A DNA stretch of 64,000 nucleotides. Origin: Rhodoglobus sp. GTDB lineage: Bacteria > Actinomycetota > Actinomycetes > Actinomycetales > Microbacteriaceae. Position numbers and translations under genes: made by a program. Positions 9,532 through 18,798 of this stretch are shown here, in pieces (within the stretch, counting starts at the first letter, position 1; each line of letters opens with the position of its first letter). The notes beneath the pieces were generated by a model, which was not told where the DNA came from, made no database searches, and saw only the letters and a list, made by a program, of their open reading frames with translations. The DNA is taken from positions 80,115 to 144,114 of the forward strand of contig JAODAV010000031.1 in the NCBI GenBank assembly GCA_025463605.1, read 5' to 3'.

Positions 9532-10308
9532 GTGAGCAAGGCCGACATGAACAAGCGCCCGGATGAGGTCGCGGGCATGTTCGACGGCGTCGCCAAGCGC
9601 TACGACCTCACGAATACGGTGCTCTCCGGTGGCAATGCGATCCTGTGGCGATCCGCCATGGTGCGAGCGGTCGCGCCGATGGCAGGCGAGCGCATCCTCG
9701 ATGTCGCGGCCGGCACCGGTACGAGCTCGGCCGCCCTGCAGCGTCACGGCGCCCGAGTCGTTGCGCTCGATTTCTCTCCCGGAATGATCGCCGAGGGGCG
9801 CCGCAAGCACAGGAACATCGAGTTCGTGCTCGGCGACGCGCAGAAGTTGCCGTTCGGCGATAACGAGTTCGACGCGGTCGCGATCAGCTTCGGGCTGCGC
9901 AACGTGTCGAACCCGAAGGCCGCGCTCAGCGAGATGTACCGCGTGCTCAAACCCGGCGGCCGGCTCGTGGTGTGCGAATTCTCGAAGCCGCCCGTGGCGA
10001 TCTTCCGCGCCGGCTACTACACCTACATGCGCTACGTCATGCCGGTCATCGTCGACCGCACGAGCTCGAACCCTGAGGCCTACACCTATCTCGCGGAGTC
10101 CATCCGGGAGTGGCCCGACCAGGGCGAGCTCAGCCAGTGGATTCGCGGGGCGGGTTTCATCCGCGTCGCGTACCGCAATCTCACCGCCGGCGTGGTGGCC
10201 CTGCATCGGGGCCGCAAGCCGGTTGACGCAACGGTGCTGGCCTCGGTGGCCAAGCGCAAGGGCAACGCCACTCGCCCGATCAAGACGGCAGCCAACCCGA
10301 AGCCCTAG
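9532..10308 (+). CDS. menG: Demethylmenaquinone methyltransferase
   Basis: A UbiE/COQ5-type class I methyltransferase performing the last step, C-methylation of demethylmenaquinone. 258 residues from a GTG start. The N-terminal VAGMFDGVAKRYDLTNTVLS is the family signature, followed by the SAM-binding ILDVAAGTGTSSAAL near residue 60, the acidic LGDAQKLPF, and the C-terminal FRAGYYTYMRYVMPV region. A lysine/proline-rich tail ends the protein. The next gene makes the polyprenyl tail donor, and a 31-bp gap suggests one transcript. Confidence 0.95.
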   Translation: MSKADMNKRPDEVAGMFDGVAKRYDLTNTVLSGGNAILWRSAMVRAVAPMAGERILDVAAGTGTSSAALQRHGARVVALDFSPGMIAEGRRKHRNIEFVLGDAQKLPFGDNEFDAVAISFGLRNVSNPKAALSEMYRVLKPGGRLVVCEFSKPPVAIFRAGYYTYMRYVMPVIVDRTSSNPEAYTYLAESIREWPDQGELSQWIRGAGFIRVAYRNLTAGVVALHRGRKPVDATVLASVAKRKGNATRPIKTAANPKP

Positions 10309-10339
10309 CGCTTCGCAACAGAAACCGGTCAAAGGAATC

Positions 10340-11416
10340 GTGAATCCGAGCGTCCCGCTTGCGCGCCGCAGCAACACGCTGAGTTCCTCGCTCGGTCTCG
10401 GCGAGAAGCTCTTCGCGTCGAGCGATGAGCGTCGGTTCGCGGAAGCCATCGAGAAGGGTCTCGAGGCCGTCGAGGCGGGCCTTCTCGCCCAGATGTCGTT
10501 CGCCGACGAGATCGCGGATGTCACGAGCCGCTACCTGCTCGAAGCGGGCGGCAAGCGCGTGCGTCCCGTGCTCACCCTCCTGACCGCGCAGCTGGGGGAG
10601 GGCAACAACGCCGACGTCATCTCGGCCGCGCAGGCAGTGGAGATCACGCACCTCGCATCCCTGTACCACGACGACGTCATGGATGAGGCGCAAATGCGCC
10701 GCGGGGTGCCGAGCGCCCAGAGCGTGTGGGGCAACTCCGTCGCAATCCTCACGGGTGACCTGCTGTTCGCTCGCGCGAGCAAGATCGGTGCGGGGCTCGG
10801 CGAGCGCGTTCTCGCCCTTCAGGCGGCGACGTTCGAGCGACTGTGCCTCGGCCAGCTCCACGAGACGATCGGCCCGCGCGACGACGAAGACCCCATAGAG
10901 CATTACATCCAGGTGCTCGCCGACAAGACCGGCTCCCTCATCGCCGCGGCCGCGCAGGTCGGCGTCATCTTCTCCAACGCTCCCGCCGAGTACCGCCAGC
11001 CCGTGCAGATCTTCGGTGAGAAGATCGGCGTCGCGTTCCAGCTGATCGACGATGTCATCGACCTCGCGTCCGAGGTCGATGACACGGGTAAGACGCCCGG
11101 CACCGACCTGCGAAGCGGCGTCGCGACGCTGCCACTGCTCTACTTGCGCGAGCTCGCCAAGACCGACACGGATGCCGACGAGCTGTTGCGAAGGATCGAA
11201 CGCGACGTGACCTCGGCCTTCTACGGCGCGGCGGACGAGGCCGACCTCACCGCTGCGATCGCCGAGTTGCGCGAGCATCCGGTCACCCAGCAGACGCTCG
11301 CGGAGGCGCATCGCTGGTCTCGCGAGGCTGTCGACGCACTCGCCCCCCTGCCCGAGGGTCCGGTCAAGAAGGCCCTGACCCGTTTCGCCGAGACGATCGT
11401 GGAGCGCTCCAACTAG
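10340..11416 (+). CDS. Trans-polyprenyl diphosphate synthase
   Basis: Makes the long-chain isoprenoid diphosphate used by MenA. The GTG at 10340, preceded by an AAAGGA ribosome binding site, gives 358 residues. The first aspartate-rich motif is in SLYHDDVMDEAQMRRG and the second in FQLIDDVIDLASEVDD; GGKRVRP near residue 70 is the IPP-binding basic motif. The chain length (hepta- to decaprenyl) cannot be read reliably. The longer frame starting at 10223 overlaps menG. The stop codon overlaps the GTG of the following reductase by one base. Confidence 0.93.
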   Translation: MNPSVPLARRSNTLSSSLGLGEKLFASSDERRFAEAIEKGLEAVEAGLLAQMSFADEIADVTSRYLLEAGGKRVRPVLTLLTAQLGEGNNADVISAAQAVEITHLASLYHDDVMDEAQMRRGVPSAQSVWGNSVAILTGDLLFARASKIGAGLGERVLALQAATFERLCLGQLHETIGPRDDEDPIEHYIQVLADKTGSLIAAAAQVGVIFSNAPAEYRQPVQIFGEKIGVAFQLIDDVIDLASEVDDTGKTPGTDLRSGVATLPLLYLRELAKTDTDADELLRRIERDVTSAFYGAADEADLTAAIAELREHPVTQQTLAEAHRWSREAVDALAPLPEGPVKKALTRFAETIVERSN

Positions 11417-12771
11417 TGACCAAGAAACTACGCCTGGCCATCGTCGGTGCCGGACCCGCGGGAATCTACGCCGCGGACATCCTGCTCAAGGCCGAGAAGC
11501 AGTTCGACGTCTCCATCGACCTCTTCGAGCAGCTGCCTGCGCCGTATGGGCTCGTGCGCTACGGGGTCGCGCCCGATCATCCGCGCATCAAGGGCATCAT
11601 CACGGCGCTCAAAGACGTGCTCGACACGGGCCACATCCGCCTGTTCGGCAACGTGCTCTACGGTCGCGACATCACTCTCGGCGACCTCAAGCAGCACTAC
11701 AACGCCGTCATCTTCTCGACGGGTGCGATTCGGGATGCCGCGCTGAACATCCCCGGAATCGACCTGCCCGGCAGCTTCGGCGCCGCCGATTTCGTGAGCT
11801 GGTACGACGGCCACCCGGACTACCCGCGGGAGTGGCCGCTCGATGCGCGCGAGGTCGCCGTGGTCGGCAACGGCAACGTCGCGCTCGATGTGGCCCGCAT
11901 GCTCGCAAAGCACGCGGATGACCTGCTGCCGACCGAGATTCCCGCGAATGTCTACGAGATTCTCACGGCGTCTCCCCTAACCGATGTGCACGTGTTCGGG
12001 CGTCGCGGTCCCATGCAGGTCAAGTTCACGCCACTGGAACTCCGGGAGCTCGGGGAGCTCGACGACGTCGACATGGTCGTCTATGAGGAGGACTTCGACT
12101 ACGACGAGGCCTCGAAGCTCGCCATCGAGACGAACAAACAAGTGCTCGTGATCGACAAGATCTTCCGCAAGTGGCGCGACGAGCCGCAGACGGGAGCCTC
12201 TCGCCGACTGCACCTGCACTTCCACGCCCGCCCCGTCGAGGTGCTGGGAACCGACCGCGTGGAGGGTTTCCGCTACGAGCGCACGAAGCCCGACGGGCAG
12301 GGTGGCGTCGTCGGAACGGGCGAGTTCCGCGAGGTGCCCGTGCAGGCGGTGTACCGCGCGGTCGGCTATTTCGGTTCCCCCCTCGACGGGATTCCGTTCG
12401 ACGAGCGGCGCGGCGTCATCCCGAACCGCGAGGGTCAGGTGCTCGACGATCGTGACGAGCAGGTGAATGGCGTCTATGCGACCGGGTGGATCAAGCGCGG
12501 CCCGGTTGGGCTCATCGGCCACACGAAGAGCGACGCGATGGAGACCATCAAGCACGTGCTCAACGACCAGGCCAATTGGTGGTCGCCCGCCCATCCCGAG
12601 GAGGAGGCGGTGACGGCTCTGCTCACGAGCCGCGGTGTTGAGTACACCAACCTCAACGGCTGGCACAATCTCGACGCCCACGAGCTGTCGCTCGGCGGGC
12701 TGCAGGGTCGCACGCGCATCAAGGTCGTGCCGCGCGACGAAATGGTGCAGATCTCGAACGGGCGCGCTTAG
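11416..12771 (+). CDS. Ferredoxin-NADP reductase, adrenodoxin-reductase type
   Basis: 451 residues, matching mycobacterial FprA. The FAD-binding AIVGAGPAGIYAADIL lies at the N-terminus, PYGLVRYGVAPDHPRIK near residue 45, the NADP-binding VVGNGNVALDVARML near 155, and the FAD-contacting GVYATGWIKRGPVGLIGHTK near 355. It transfers electrons between NADPH and ferredoxins. The GTG start overlaps the last base of the polyprenyl synthase gene, so the two are co-transcribed. Linkage to quinone genes suggests electron supply, but the partner ferredoxin is not in the window. Confidence 0.93.
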   Translation: MTKKLRLAIVGAGPAGIYAADILLKAEKQFDVSIDLFEQLPAPYGLVRYGVAPDHPRIKGIITALKDVLDTGHIRLFGNVLYGRDITLGDLKQHYNAVIFSTGAIRDAALNIPGIDLPGSFGAADFVSWYDGHPDYPREWPLDAREVAVVGNGNVALDVARMLAKHADDLLPTEIPANVYEILTASPLTDVHVFGRRGPMQVKFTPLELRELGELDDVDMVVYEEDFDYDEASKLAIETNKQVLVIDKIFRKWRDEPQTGASRRLHLHFHARPVEVLGTDRVEGFRYERTKPDGQGGVVGTGEFREVPVQAVYRAVGYFGSPLDGIPFDERRGVIPNREGQVLDDRDEQVNGVYATGWIKRGPVGLIGHTKSDAMETIKHVLNDQANWWSPAHPEEEAVTALLTSRGVEYTNLNGWHNLDAHELSLGGLQGRTRIKVVPRDEMVQISNGRA

Positions 12772-12874
12772 CCAGTTCAGAGGATGGGCATAGCGCAGCC
12801 ATAGTCGGCTCACGGTCGAACCCCCGACCGGCGGCTACCTCGCCTACGCCAACCTGGGGCTCTAAGCTCATCGC

Positions 12875-13594
12875 GTGACCGATCGACTCGATCCCGCGCG
12901 ACTCGACGAACTCTGGGACTTCGCCGATCCGGCGGGGTCGGCGGAGCGGTTCCGCGGCGAACTGACCGTGGCACCGCCCGTCGCCGCCGCCGAGCTCGCC
13001 ACGCAGCTCGCGAGGGCGCTGGGGCTCTCCGGGCGGAGCGATGAAGCGCATGCCGTGCTCGACGGAATCGAATCGAATGAGCCGGCGGTAGGCATCCGTC
13101 TCGCTCTCGAACGCGGTCGGCTGGCCAACTCGTCCGCGCGGCCCGCGGAGGCGACAACCCTCTTCGCACAAGCGCTCCGGCTCGCCGAGCAGCAACACGA
13201 AGACTTTCTCGCGGTTGACGCCGCGCACATGCTCGCGATCGCCGACGAAGCGCACTCGGGGGAGTGGGCGGCCCGAGGCATTCAACTCGCCGAGGCATCG
13301 ACCGACGCTCGCACCAAGCGCTGGGCGATCGCGCTGCACAACAACCTCGGCTGGACCCACCACGAGGCGGAGCTCTTCCCCGAGGCGCTCGAGGAATTCC
13401 AGCTGGCGGATGCCGCAGCTCGCGCTCACGGCACCGACGAGCAGCGCCAGCTCGCCGAGTGGGCGATCGCGCGCTGCCTGCGTTCTCTCGGTCGCCGAGC
13501 TGAGGCGCTCGAGATCCAGGAACGGCTCGTCGTGCTGCGGCCGAACGATGAGTTCGTGATCGAAGAGCTCGCGCAGCTACGCGCCGCGCAGTAG
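12875..13594 (+). CDS. Tetratricopeptide-repeat protein of unknown role
   Basis: 239 residues from a GTG start, almost wholly helical and rich in Ala, Glu and Leu. Several helix pairs look like degenerate TPR units, for example AIALHNNLGWTHHEAELFPEALEEF near residue 150 and CLRSLGRRAEALEIQERL near 205. No signal peptide or catalytic motif is visible. TPR folds mediate protein-protein contacts; partners are unknown. The gene converges on the B3/B4 gene with an 18-base overlap. Confidence 0.75.
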   Translation: MTDRLDPARLDELWDFADPAGSAERFRGELTVAPPVAAAELATQLARALGLSGRSDEAHAVLDGIESNEPAVGIRLALERGRLANSSARPAEATTLFAQALRLAEQQHEDFLAVDAAHMLAIADEAHSGEWAARGIQLAEASTDARTKRWAIALHNNLGWTHHEAELFPEALEEFQLADAAARAHGTDEQRQLAEWAIARCLRSLGRRAEALEIQERLVVLRPNDEFVIEELAQLRAAQ

Positions 13595-14266
13595 CCGCAT
13601 GCCGTGGGGCGGGTCCCCGAGCGCGACGATGAGCTCCTCGCCGACCGCCGCGAGCTCGTCGTCGCCGACCGGCCCGAGGGCGTCGAAGATGAACACCGCC
13701 CGCGTCGTCGCCGGGCTCAGTCTCGTGCGCACGCACTGGCGCCAGTTCCAGCGCCGGCAGGTCACTCCCGCGTCGTCGCGCCAGATGACCTCGCCTGGTT
13801 CCGGATGCTCGACAACGGGCATCCCGTCGGCGATCGTGTCGAACGACTCGGAGCCGTCGGCCCTCGCCAATCGCAGGGGTCCGGAATACCCATCGAGATC
13901 TTCGCCGCCGGCGGGCACGACGTGGAGCACCGAGATCGCGTTGTAGATGTCGGTCACGCGGTCGATGCGGGGCAGCCCCCCGGATGCGCGGCGCACGAGC
14001 GCGTCGACGCTCGGCCGGGTGCGCCTCGCGTTCGCCCCGAACTCGCGGAACGCCTCGCGCCAGGCTTCGAGGTGCTCGTGCTCGAGCGCAATCTCGGCCG
14101 CCGCGGCCCGCGCGAGCCATGCCTCGCTCGCAGCGTTGCTCTCGCCGCCGGCAACGTTCTCCGCGACGACGATGAGCGCGCGGTAGTCGGGTCGCAACTG
14201 CAGCACCGAGTCGTCGATGGATGCCGCATCGAGCCACTCCTGCAGTTCGGGGGAGAGGCCCGTCAT
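13577..14266 (-). CDS. B3/B4 domain protein (PheT editing-domain-like)
   Basis: 229 residues. The middle and C-terminal parts (for example SGGLPRIDRVTDIYNAISVLH, PVVEHPEPGEVIWRDDAGVTCRRWNWRQC and a terminal ALGPVGDDELAAVGEEL) match the free-standing B3/4 family related to the editing module of phenylalanyl-tRNA synthetase beta. Such proteins may edit mischarged tRNA or bind free amino acids, but their role is not settled. Its ATG overlaps the stop of the cardiolipin synthase gene by four bases (ATGA), implying translational coupling. Confidence 0.75.
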   Translation of the reverse strand: MTGLSPELQEWLDAASIDDSVLQLRPDYRALIVVAENVAGGESNAASEAWLARAAAAEIALEHEHLEAWREAFREFGANARRTRPSVDALVRRASGGLPRIDRVTDIYNAISVLHVVPAGGEDLDGYSGPLRLARADGSESFDTIADGMPVVEHPEPGEVIWRDDAGVTCRRWNWRQCVRTRLSPATTRAVFIFDALGPVGDDELAAVGEELIVALGDPPHGMRLLRGA

Positions 14267-15735
14267 TGCACGGCCGCAGTCAGTCGAGCGATGTTGTCGA
14301 GGGTCGCAGAGAGCGAGCTGCGCTTCTGCCATTCCTCCAAAGTCAGCTGCCGGCTGTTCTCCCGGTAGGAATCCTCGATCGATCGAAGTGAGCGCAGGAA
14401 GCTGCGCCCGCGCACCATCACCGATACCTCCAGGTCGAGAGTGAACGAACGCATGTCCATGTTGCTCGACCCGATCACCGAGACTTCGTCGTCGATAGTC
14501 ATGTGCTTGGCGTGGAGGATGGTGGGCGACTTGTAGAGGTAGATCATGACGCCGGCCCTGAGCAGGGTCTCGTAATAGCTGCGCTGAGCGTGGTAGACGA
14601 AGAACTGGTCGCCGATCTCCGAGACGAACAGCTCGACGTGCAGTCCGCTCTGGGCGGCGGTCGTGATCGCGTAGAGCATCGAGTCGTCGGGAACGAAATA
14701 CGGGCTGACGAGGATGATCTTCTCCTGCGCCGCGTAGACGAGCGAGTTGAACATGCGCAAGTTGTTCTCGCCCGAGAATCCTGGACCGCTCGGAACCACT
14801 TGGCAGTCGAGCCGCCCGTCACCCGACTCCCGCACGGGCGCGGCCTCGCGCTCGAGCAGCTCGCCGGTCTCCGAGTACCAGTCGGTCACGAACAGCGCGT
14901 CGATGCCTGCGACCACCGGACCTTCGAATCGCGCCATGAAGTCCTTCCAGTGCAGCCCGCGCTTGTGGTTCTTCTTGCGCTGGTAGCCGGTCTCCACCAC
15001 GTTCTGCGATCCCGTGTATGCGAGCGTTCCGTCGATGACCATGAGCTTGCGGTGATTGCGCAGGTCGGGCCGCTGGATCTTGCCGCGCAGCGGCTGGAAG
15101 GGCAGCATGAGGTGCCACTTCACGCCCATGCGATTGAGGCGTCTCACCGTTCGCCGGTATCCCGGGTATTGCACGTTACCGAGGTGGTCGAGCAGCACGC
15201 GAACGACCACGCCGCGCTTGTGCGCATCCTCGAGCGCGTCGAAGAACGGGGCGGTCACGTTGTCGAGCAGCAGGATGTAGAACTCCACGTGCACGGTCTT
15301 CGTGGCGTCGCGGATCGACTGCGTCATCGCGTCGAGAGCCTTCTGGTTGTCGGAGAACAACTCGGCACTGTTTCCGCCCACGAGCGGCATGGCCCCGAGC
15401 TTGCGGTTGAGCTCGACGACGGGCTCGAGCCAAACCGGCCACGGCGGATCCCGCTCCACGCGATCGAAGCCTTCCGTCGTCTCGAGGATGTAGTCGTTGA
15501 TCTCCCGTTGCTTGAGCCGCCGCGACTTGGGCAGCCTCGCCTGCCCCACGATGAGGAACAGAATGATGCCGATGTATGGGATGAAAAAGATCGCGAGCAG
15601 CCAGGCGAGCGCCGTCTGCGGCCGACGGTTGCGGGGCACGTAGATGATCGCGAACACCCGGATCGCGAAGTCGAGCACGAACAGCGCGATGGCCAGTGTC
15701 ACGCTGAACCAGCCGTCGCCCGTCGTCGCTACCAT
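14263..15735 (-). CDS. cls: Cardiolipin synthase
   Basis: 490 residues. Two N-terminal transmembrane helices (about 9-30 and 39-60) precede two phospholipase-D domains with complete HKD motifs: HRKLMVIDGTLAYTGSQN near residue 230 and HAKHMTIDDEVSVIGSSN near 405. The enzyme condenses phosphatidylglycerol (or CDP-diacylglycerol) to cardiolipin at the membrane. The length and domain order are those of bacterial Cls. The B3/B4 gene follows in an overlapping arrangement. Confidence 0.93.
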   Translation of the reverse strand: MVATTGDGWFSVTLAIALFVLDFAIRVFAIIYVPRNRRPQTALAWLLAIFFIPYIGIILFLIVGQARLPKSRRLKQREINDYILETTEGFDRVERDPPWPVWLEPVVELNRKLGAMPLVGGNSAELFSDNQKALDAMTQSIRDATKTVHVEFYILLLDNVTAPFFDALEDAHKRGVVVRVLLDHLGNVQYPGYRRTVRRLNRMGVKWHLMLPFQPLRGKIQRPDLRNHRKLMVIDGTLAYTGSQNVVETGYQRKKNHKRGLHWKDFMARFEGPVVAGIDALFVTDWYSETGELLEREAAPVRESGDGRLDCQVVPSGPGFSGENNLRMFNSLVYAAQEKIILVSPYFVPDDSMLYAITTAAQSGLHVELFVSEIGDQFFVYHAQRSYYETLLRAGVMIYLYKSPTILHAKHMTIDDEVSVIGSSNMDMRSFTLDLEVSVMVRGRSFLRSLRSIEDSYRENSRQLTLEEWQKRSSLSATLDNIARLTAAVQ

Positions 15736-15772
15736 CGCTCGCAGTCTAGCGACGAGGATGCACGGCGCTCGC

Positions 15773-16261
15773 TTAGCGGAAGTTCACGAACTGCAGCGCG
15801 ACGTCGAGATCCTTGCCCTTGAGCAAAGCCATGGTGGCCTGCAGGTCGTCGCGGCTCTTCGACTGCACGCGCAGCTCGTCGCCCTGTATCTGGCTCTTCA
15901 CGCTCTTGGGGCCTTCGTCGCGGATGATCTTCGAGACCTTCTTGGCGTCCTCCGACGAGATGCCGTTCTTGAGGTTCACGTCGATGCGAAACTCCTTACC
16001 GCTCGGATACGGTTCTCCCGCGTCGAGGCTGCGGAGCGAGATGCCGCGCTTGATGAATTTCTGTTCGACGACCTCGAGCACCGCCTTGACGCGCTCCTCG
16101 GCGCTCGCCTTGAGCAGCAGCTTGTCGCCGCTCCACTCCGCCGAAGCACCGACGCCCTTGAAGTCGTAGCGCTGGGCGATCTCCTTCTGAGCCTGGTTGA
16201 CGGCGTTGTCCGCCTCCATCTTGTCGACCTTGCTCACAACGTCGAATGAGGAATCTGCCAT
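15773..16261 (-). CDS. YajQ-family nucleotide-binding protein
   Basis: 162 residues beginning [20 protein letters not shown], the YajQ signature, and ending LQFVNFR. It contains the two expected ferredoxin-like folds with [21 protein letters not shown] helices. Family members bind cyclic di-GMP in some proteobacteria and RNA in others; which applies here is unknown. The gene is divergent from the lytic transglycosylase gene with only about 23 bp between the starts. Confidence 0.92.
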   Translation of the reverse strand: MADSSFDVVSKVDKMEADNAVNQAQKEIAQRYDFKGVGASAEWSGDKLLLKASAEERVKAVLEVVEQKFIKRGISLRSLDAGEPYPSGKEFRIDVNLKNGISSEDAKKVSKIIRDEGPKSVKSQIQGDELRVQSKSRDDLQATMALLKGKDLDVALQFVNFR

Positions 16262-16284
16262 GACCCCATGCTAGAACGTCCTCT

Positions 16285-17019
16285 GTGACCGATCGACGGA
16301 AACTCCTGATCGCGGGCGCCGTCATCGCGGTAGCGGCGCTTGTCATAGCCGTGCTCGTCATCGCGCGTCAGCCGCAGTACGAGGATGCCCAGTTCGCTGA
16401 GCAGTCCGCGCCGGCACCGCTCGCGGCGACGCCGACGAGGCCGGGCATCGCCGGGGTGGTCGACGCGCACTGGTCGGAGCGGGTGGCGGCGGCGACGGGC
16501 ATCCCGGAGCGCGCGCTCATCGCCTACGCCGGCGCGGCTCTCACGGCCAACGAGATCAAGCCGGGGTGCGGCATCGGCTGGAACACGATCGCGGCGATCG
16601 GCCTCGTCGAGAGTGACCACGGGCGCCACGACGGCTCGCAGCTCGACGACAACGGCACGGCGGTTCCACCGATCTTCGGGATCGTGCTGGACGGCGGCGA
16701 CACAGCCAATATCCCGGATTCCGACGACGGCGAGTTCGACGGGGACAAGCGCTACGACCGCGCGGTCGGCCCCATGCAGCTCATCCCCGCGAGTTGGCGC
16801 AACTGGCGTTTCGACGGCAACGGCGACGGGCTCGCCGACCCGCAGAACATCGACGACTCCGCTCCGGCGGCCGCCAACTACCTGTGCCGCGCGAGTGACG
16901 GCGACATGGCGAGCGAGGAGGGTTGGCGCACGGGCATCGCGGCGTACAACTCGGCCGGCGGCTACCTGCGCGACGTCGCCGAAGCGGCCCAGCGGTACGG
17001 CGCCGCCGCCGACTACTAG
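16285..17019 (+). CDS. Membrane-anchored lytic transglycosylase (MltB-like)
   Basis: 244 residues from a GTG start. One N-terminal membrane segment (about 6-27) is followed by an Ala/Pro-rich linker and a transglycosylase domain. The catalytic glutamate is in AAIGLVESDHGRH near residue 113, followed by YDRAVGPMQLIPASWRNW near 152 and a late AAYNSAGGYL. It should cleave peptidoglycan glycan strands outside the membrane. An NGDGLADPQNIDD loop resembles a calcium-binding segment. Its stop overlaps that of the convergent LacI regulator by four bases. Confidence 0.9.
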   Translation: MTDRRKLLIAGAVIAVAALVIAVLVIARQPQYEDAQFAEQSAPAPLAATPTRPGIAGVVDAHWSERVAAATGIPERALIAYAGAALTANEIKPGCGIGWNTIAAIGLVESDHGRHDGSQLDDNGTAVPPIFGIVLDGGDTANIPDSDDGEFDGDKRYDRAVGPMQLIPASWRNWRFDGNGDGLADPQNIDDSAPAAANYLCRASDGDMASEEGWRTGIAAYNSAGGYLRDVAEAAQRYGAAADY

Positions 17020-18035
17020 GCCTGCGCGGGCCGCGTCGTGCTGGAGCGCACGATGAGCTCGAACGGCAGCGGAGTGTTCGACGAAGCATCGGCCGTGTGC
17101 GTGGGCTGCAGCTGCTCCATGAGGATGTCGACGGCCATCCGCCCCTGCAGCGCCGGGAATTGGGCGATGGTCGTGAGGCCGAAGAACTCGGCGAGCTCGT
17201 GGTCGTCGATGCCGATGACGGACACGTCGTCGGGCACGTGGAGCCCGAGGTCGCGTGCGGCAAGGATCGCGCCGATCGCCATCTCATCGGATGCCGCGAA
17301 GATCGCCGTGGGCCGCTTGCGCGGGTTGCCGAGAAGCTGCTTGGCCGCAGCGTGGCCGCCCTGAAGGGTGAAATCGGCGGCGTGGAACAACGTCGGGTCA
17401 ATCGCGACGCCCGCCTCTTCGAGCGCGGCCTCGTAGCCGTACCGCCGGTTCGTCGGGAGGTGGAAGTCGAGTTCATAGTCGGGGTTGCCGCCGATGTGCG
17501 CGATCGCCCTGTGGCCGAGCGCGAGCAGGTGCTCCGTCGCGAGCCTCGCGATCGCCACGTCGTCCACGCTCAGAGTGCGCACGCCGGGCAATGGGCCGCC
17601 GACGCCCACGATGGGCTTGTTCATGTCGAGCAGGCGGCTCACCTCGTTAGGCGTCAGTTCCAGGGAGATGGCGATGACCGCATCCACACGTTTTCTCAGC
17701 AGGAAGTGCTCGAAGACCGTGCGGCGCTCGTCGTTGCCGCCACTGAGGTTGTAGAGCGTGAGGTCGTAGCCGTGGCTCAGAAGGGCCTGTTCCGCCCCCT
17801 CCAGTACGGCGCCGTAGAACCAGCGATTGAGGAAGGGGATGACCACGCCGACGTTCTTCGTGCGGCCGGTGGCGAGGCTCGACGCGTTCGACGAGACCAC
17901 GTACTCGAGCTCGAGTGCCGCAGCGTGCACGCGTCGCCGGGTTGCCTCCGACACGTGGCCGTTGCCGCTGAGGGCGCGCGAAACGGTCGCGGTCGAGACC
18001 CCGGCGAGCTGGGCGACCTCGTTGATTCCCGGCAT
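17016..18035 (-). CDS. LacI-family transcriptional regulator
   Basis: 339 residues from the ATG at 18035. The N-terminal helix-turn-helix and hinge read INEVAQLAGVSTATVSRALS and DTWP-type follow-on residues; a periplasmic-binding-like ligand domain follows, with the family segments VIPFLNRWFYGAVLEGAEQ, AIFAASDEMAIGAIL and ISVIGIDD-like DVSVIGIDDHELAEFF. It is the only LacI protein in the window and a candidate for controlling the maltose locus 5 kb away, where two LacI-type operators occur (23263 and 23342). That link is inference; no operator was found near this gene itself. Confidence 0.93.
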   Translation of the reverse strand: MPGINEVAQLAGVSTATVSRALSGNGHVSEATRRRVHAAALELEYVVSSNASSLATGRTKNVGVVIPFLNRWFYGAVLEGAEQALLSHGYDLTLYNLSGGNDERRTVFEHFLLRKRVDAVIAISLELTPNEVSRLLDMNKPIVGVGGPLPGVRTLSVDDVAIARLATEHLLALGHRAIAHIGGNPDYELDFHLPTNRRYGYEAALEEAGVAIDPTLFHAADFTLQGGHAAAKQLLGNPRKRPTAIFAASDEMAIGAILAARDLGLHVPDDVSVIGIDDHELAEFFGLTTIAQFPALQGRMAVDILMEQLQPTHTADASSNTPLPFELIVRSSTTRPAQA

Positions 18036-18161
18036 GCGGCTGCACCTCCTCGGTCGAGAGCCGATCCTACCGGCGTGCGGACTGGTCACACAGCCGCCCC
18101 CGACCTTGTATCCTTGTTCAGCGCGTTCGGTCAGGTGACCACATGTGGTCGGAAGCGCCCT

Positions 18162-18243
18162 GGCAAGTTACCCAAGCGGCCAAAGGGATCTGACTGTAAA
18201 TCAGACGGCTTCGCCTTCACAGGTTCGAATCCTGTACTTGCCA
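18162..18243 (+). tRNA. tRNA-Tyr (GTA)
   Basis: Acceptor arms ggcaagt (18162-18168) and acttgcc (18236-18242) pair fully, with discriminator A. The anticodon loop ctgtaaa puts GTA at 18196-18198. The long variable arm (about 13 nt) of class II bacterial tRNA-Tyr is present, as is a normal T arm with ggttcgaatcc. CCA is not encoded. A strong terminator follows at 18255. Confidence 0.97.
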
Positions 18244-18254
18244 CGGAAACGAGA

Positions 18255-18290
18255 GAACGCCCCCCGACACTGTTCCGGGGGCGTTCTTGG
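18255..18290 (+). terminator. Intrinsic terminator after tRNA-Tyr
   Basis: A ten-base-pair stem (gaacgccccc / gggggcgttc) around a roughly 12-nt loop is followed by ttggttt. It sits 12 bp after the tRNA and should end its transcript. Confidence 0.8.
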
Positions 18291-18486
18291 TTTGTGCCGA
18301 GCCACCCCCACTCAAGCGCTCAGGCGGTTGTATCGGCGCCGCCACCTTGGGGCGTTCAATTGTTAGCTACTTGTGGATGAGAGGCCCTTCACCGGCCTAC
18401 GGGCCTGCGCAAGGTACACTGCACATGAGAGTGGCCTCCTGTGCCAACCGGTGCGGCCCCCTGCTCCCACGTTTGAGGAGCAAATC

Positions 18487-18789
18487 ATGGGCATGATGTA
18501 TTACGCCGATTCCCGAGTGGCGATCGAGGTCGATGACCGTGCGCTCGCGCACATCAAGATGGTGATGGTCAGCAAACTCCGCCGCAACGAGTCGTTCACA
18601 TTCTCTTGGGACAGGCCGGACGGTGGCGGTCGGATGAGTTTCTGGATGGCCTCAACGATTCCGCTCGTGTTCGAGTTCTCCGACCCCACCCCGGTGATGA
18701 TCAATCGCCAGTGGGTCGAGGAGATGAGCCAGGCGGCGGGTTCCCTTCACGGGTTGTTCCTTCTTCCCGAGCCCGAGTTGGTGCAGTAG
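18487..18789 (+). CDS. DUF7882-type small protein, copy 1
   Basis: 100 residues from the ATG at 18487, preceded by a good ribosome binding site (GAGGAG, 18475-18480). It matches a second protein at 45495 along its length: both have a D-D-R-x-LAH motif near residue 17, a KLRRxESF segment near 31, a GGGR-x-S-x-W segment and a terminal LPEPE. This is the small Microbacteriaceae family (DUF7882) often mislabelled ATP-dependent DNA ligase; it has no ligase motifs. Function is unknown. The gene stands alone between the tRNA-Tyr terminator and a convergent TetR gene. Confidence 0.85.
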   Translation: MGMMYYADSRVAIEVDDRALAHIKMVMVSKLRRNESFTFSWDRPDGGGRMSFWMASTIPLVFEFSDPTPVMINRQWVEEMSQAAGSLHGLFLLPEPELVQ

Positions 18790-18798
18790 GGCGCAGGG

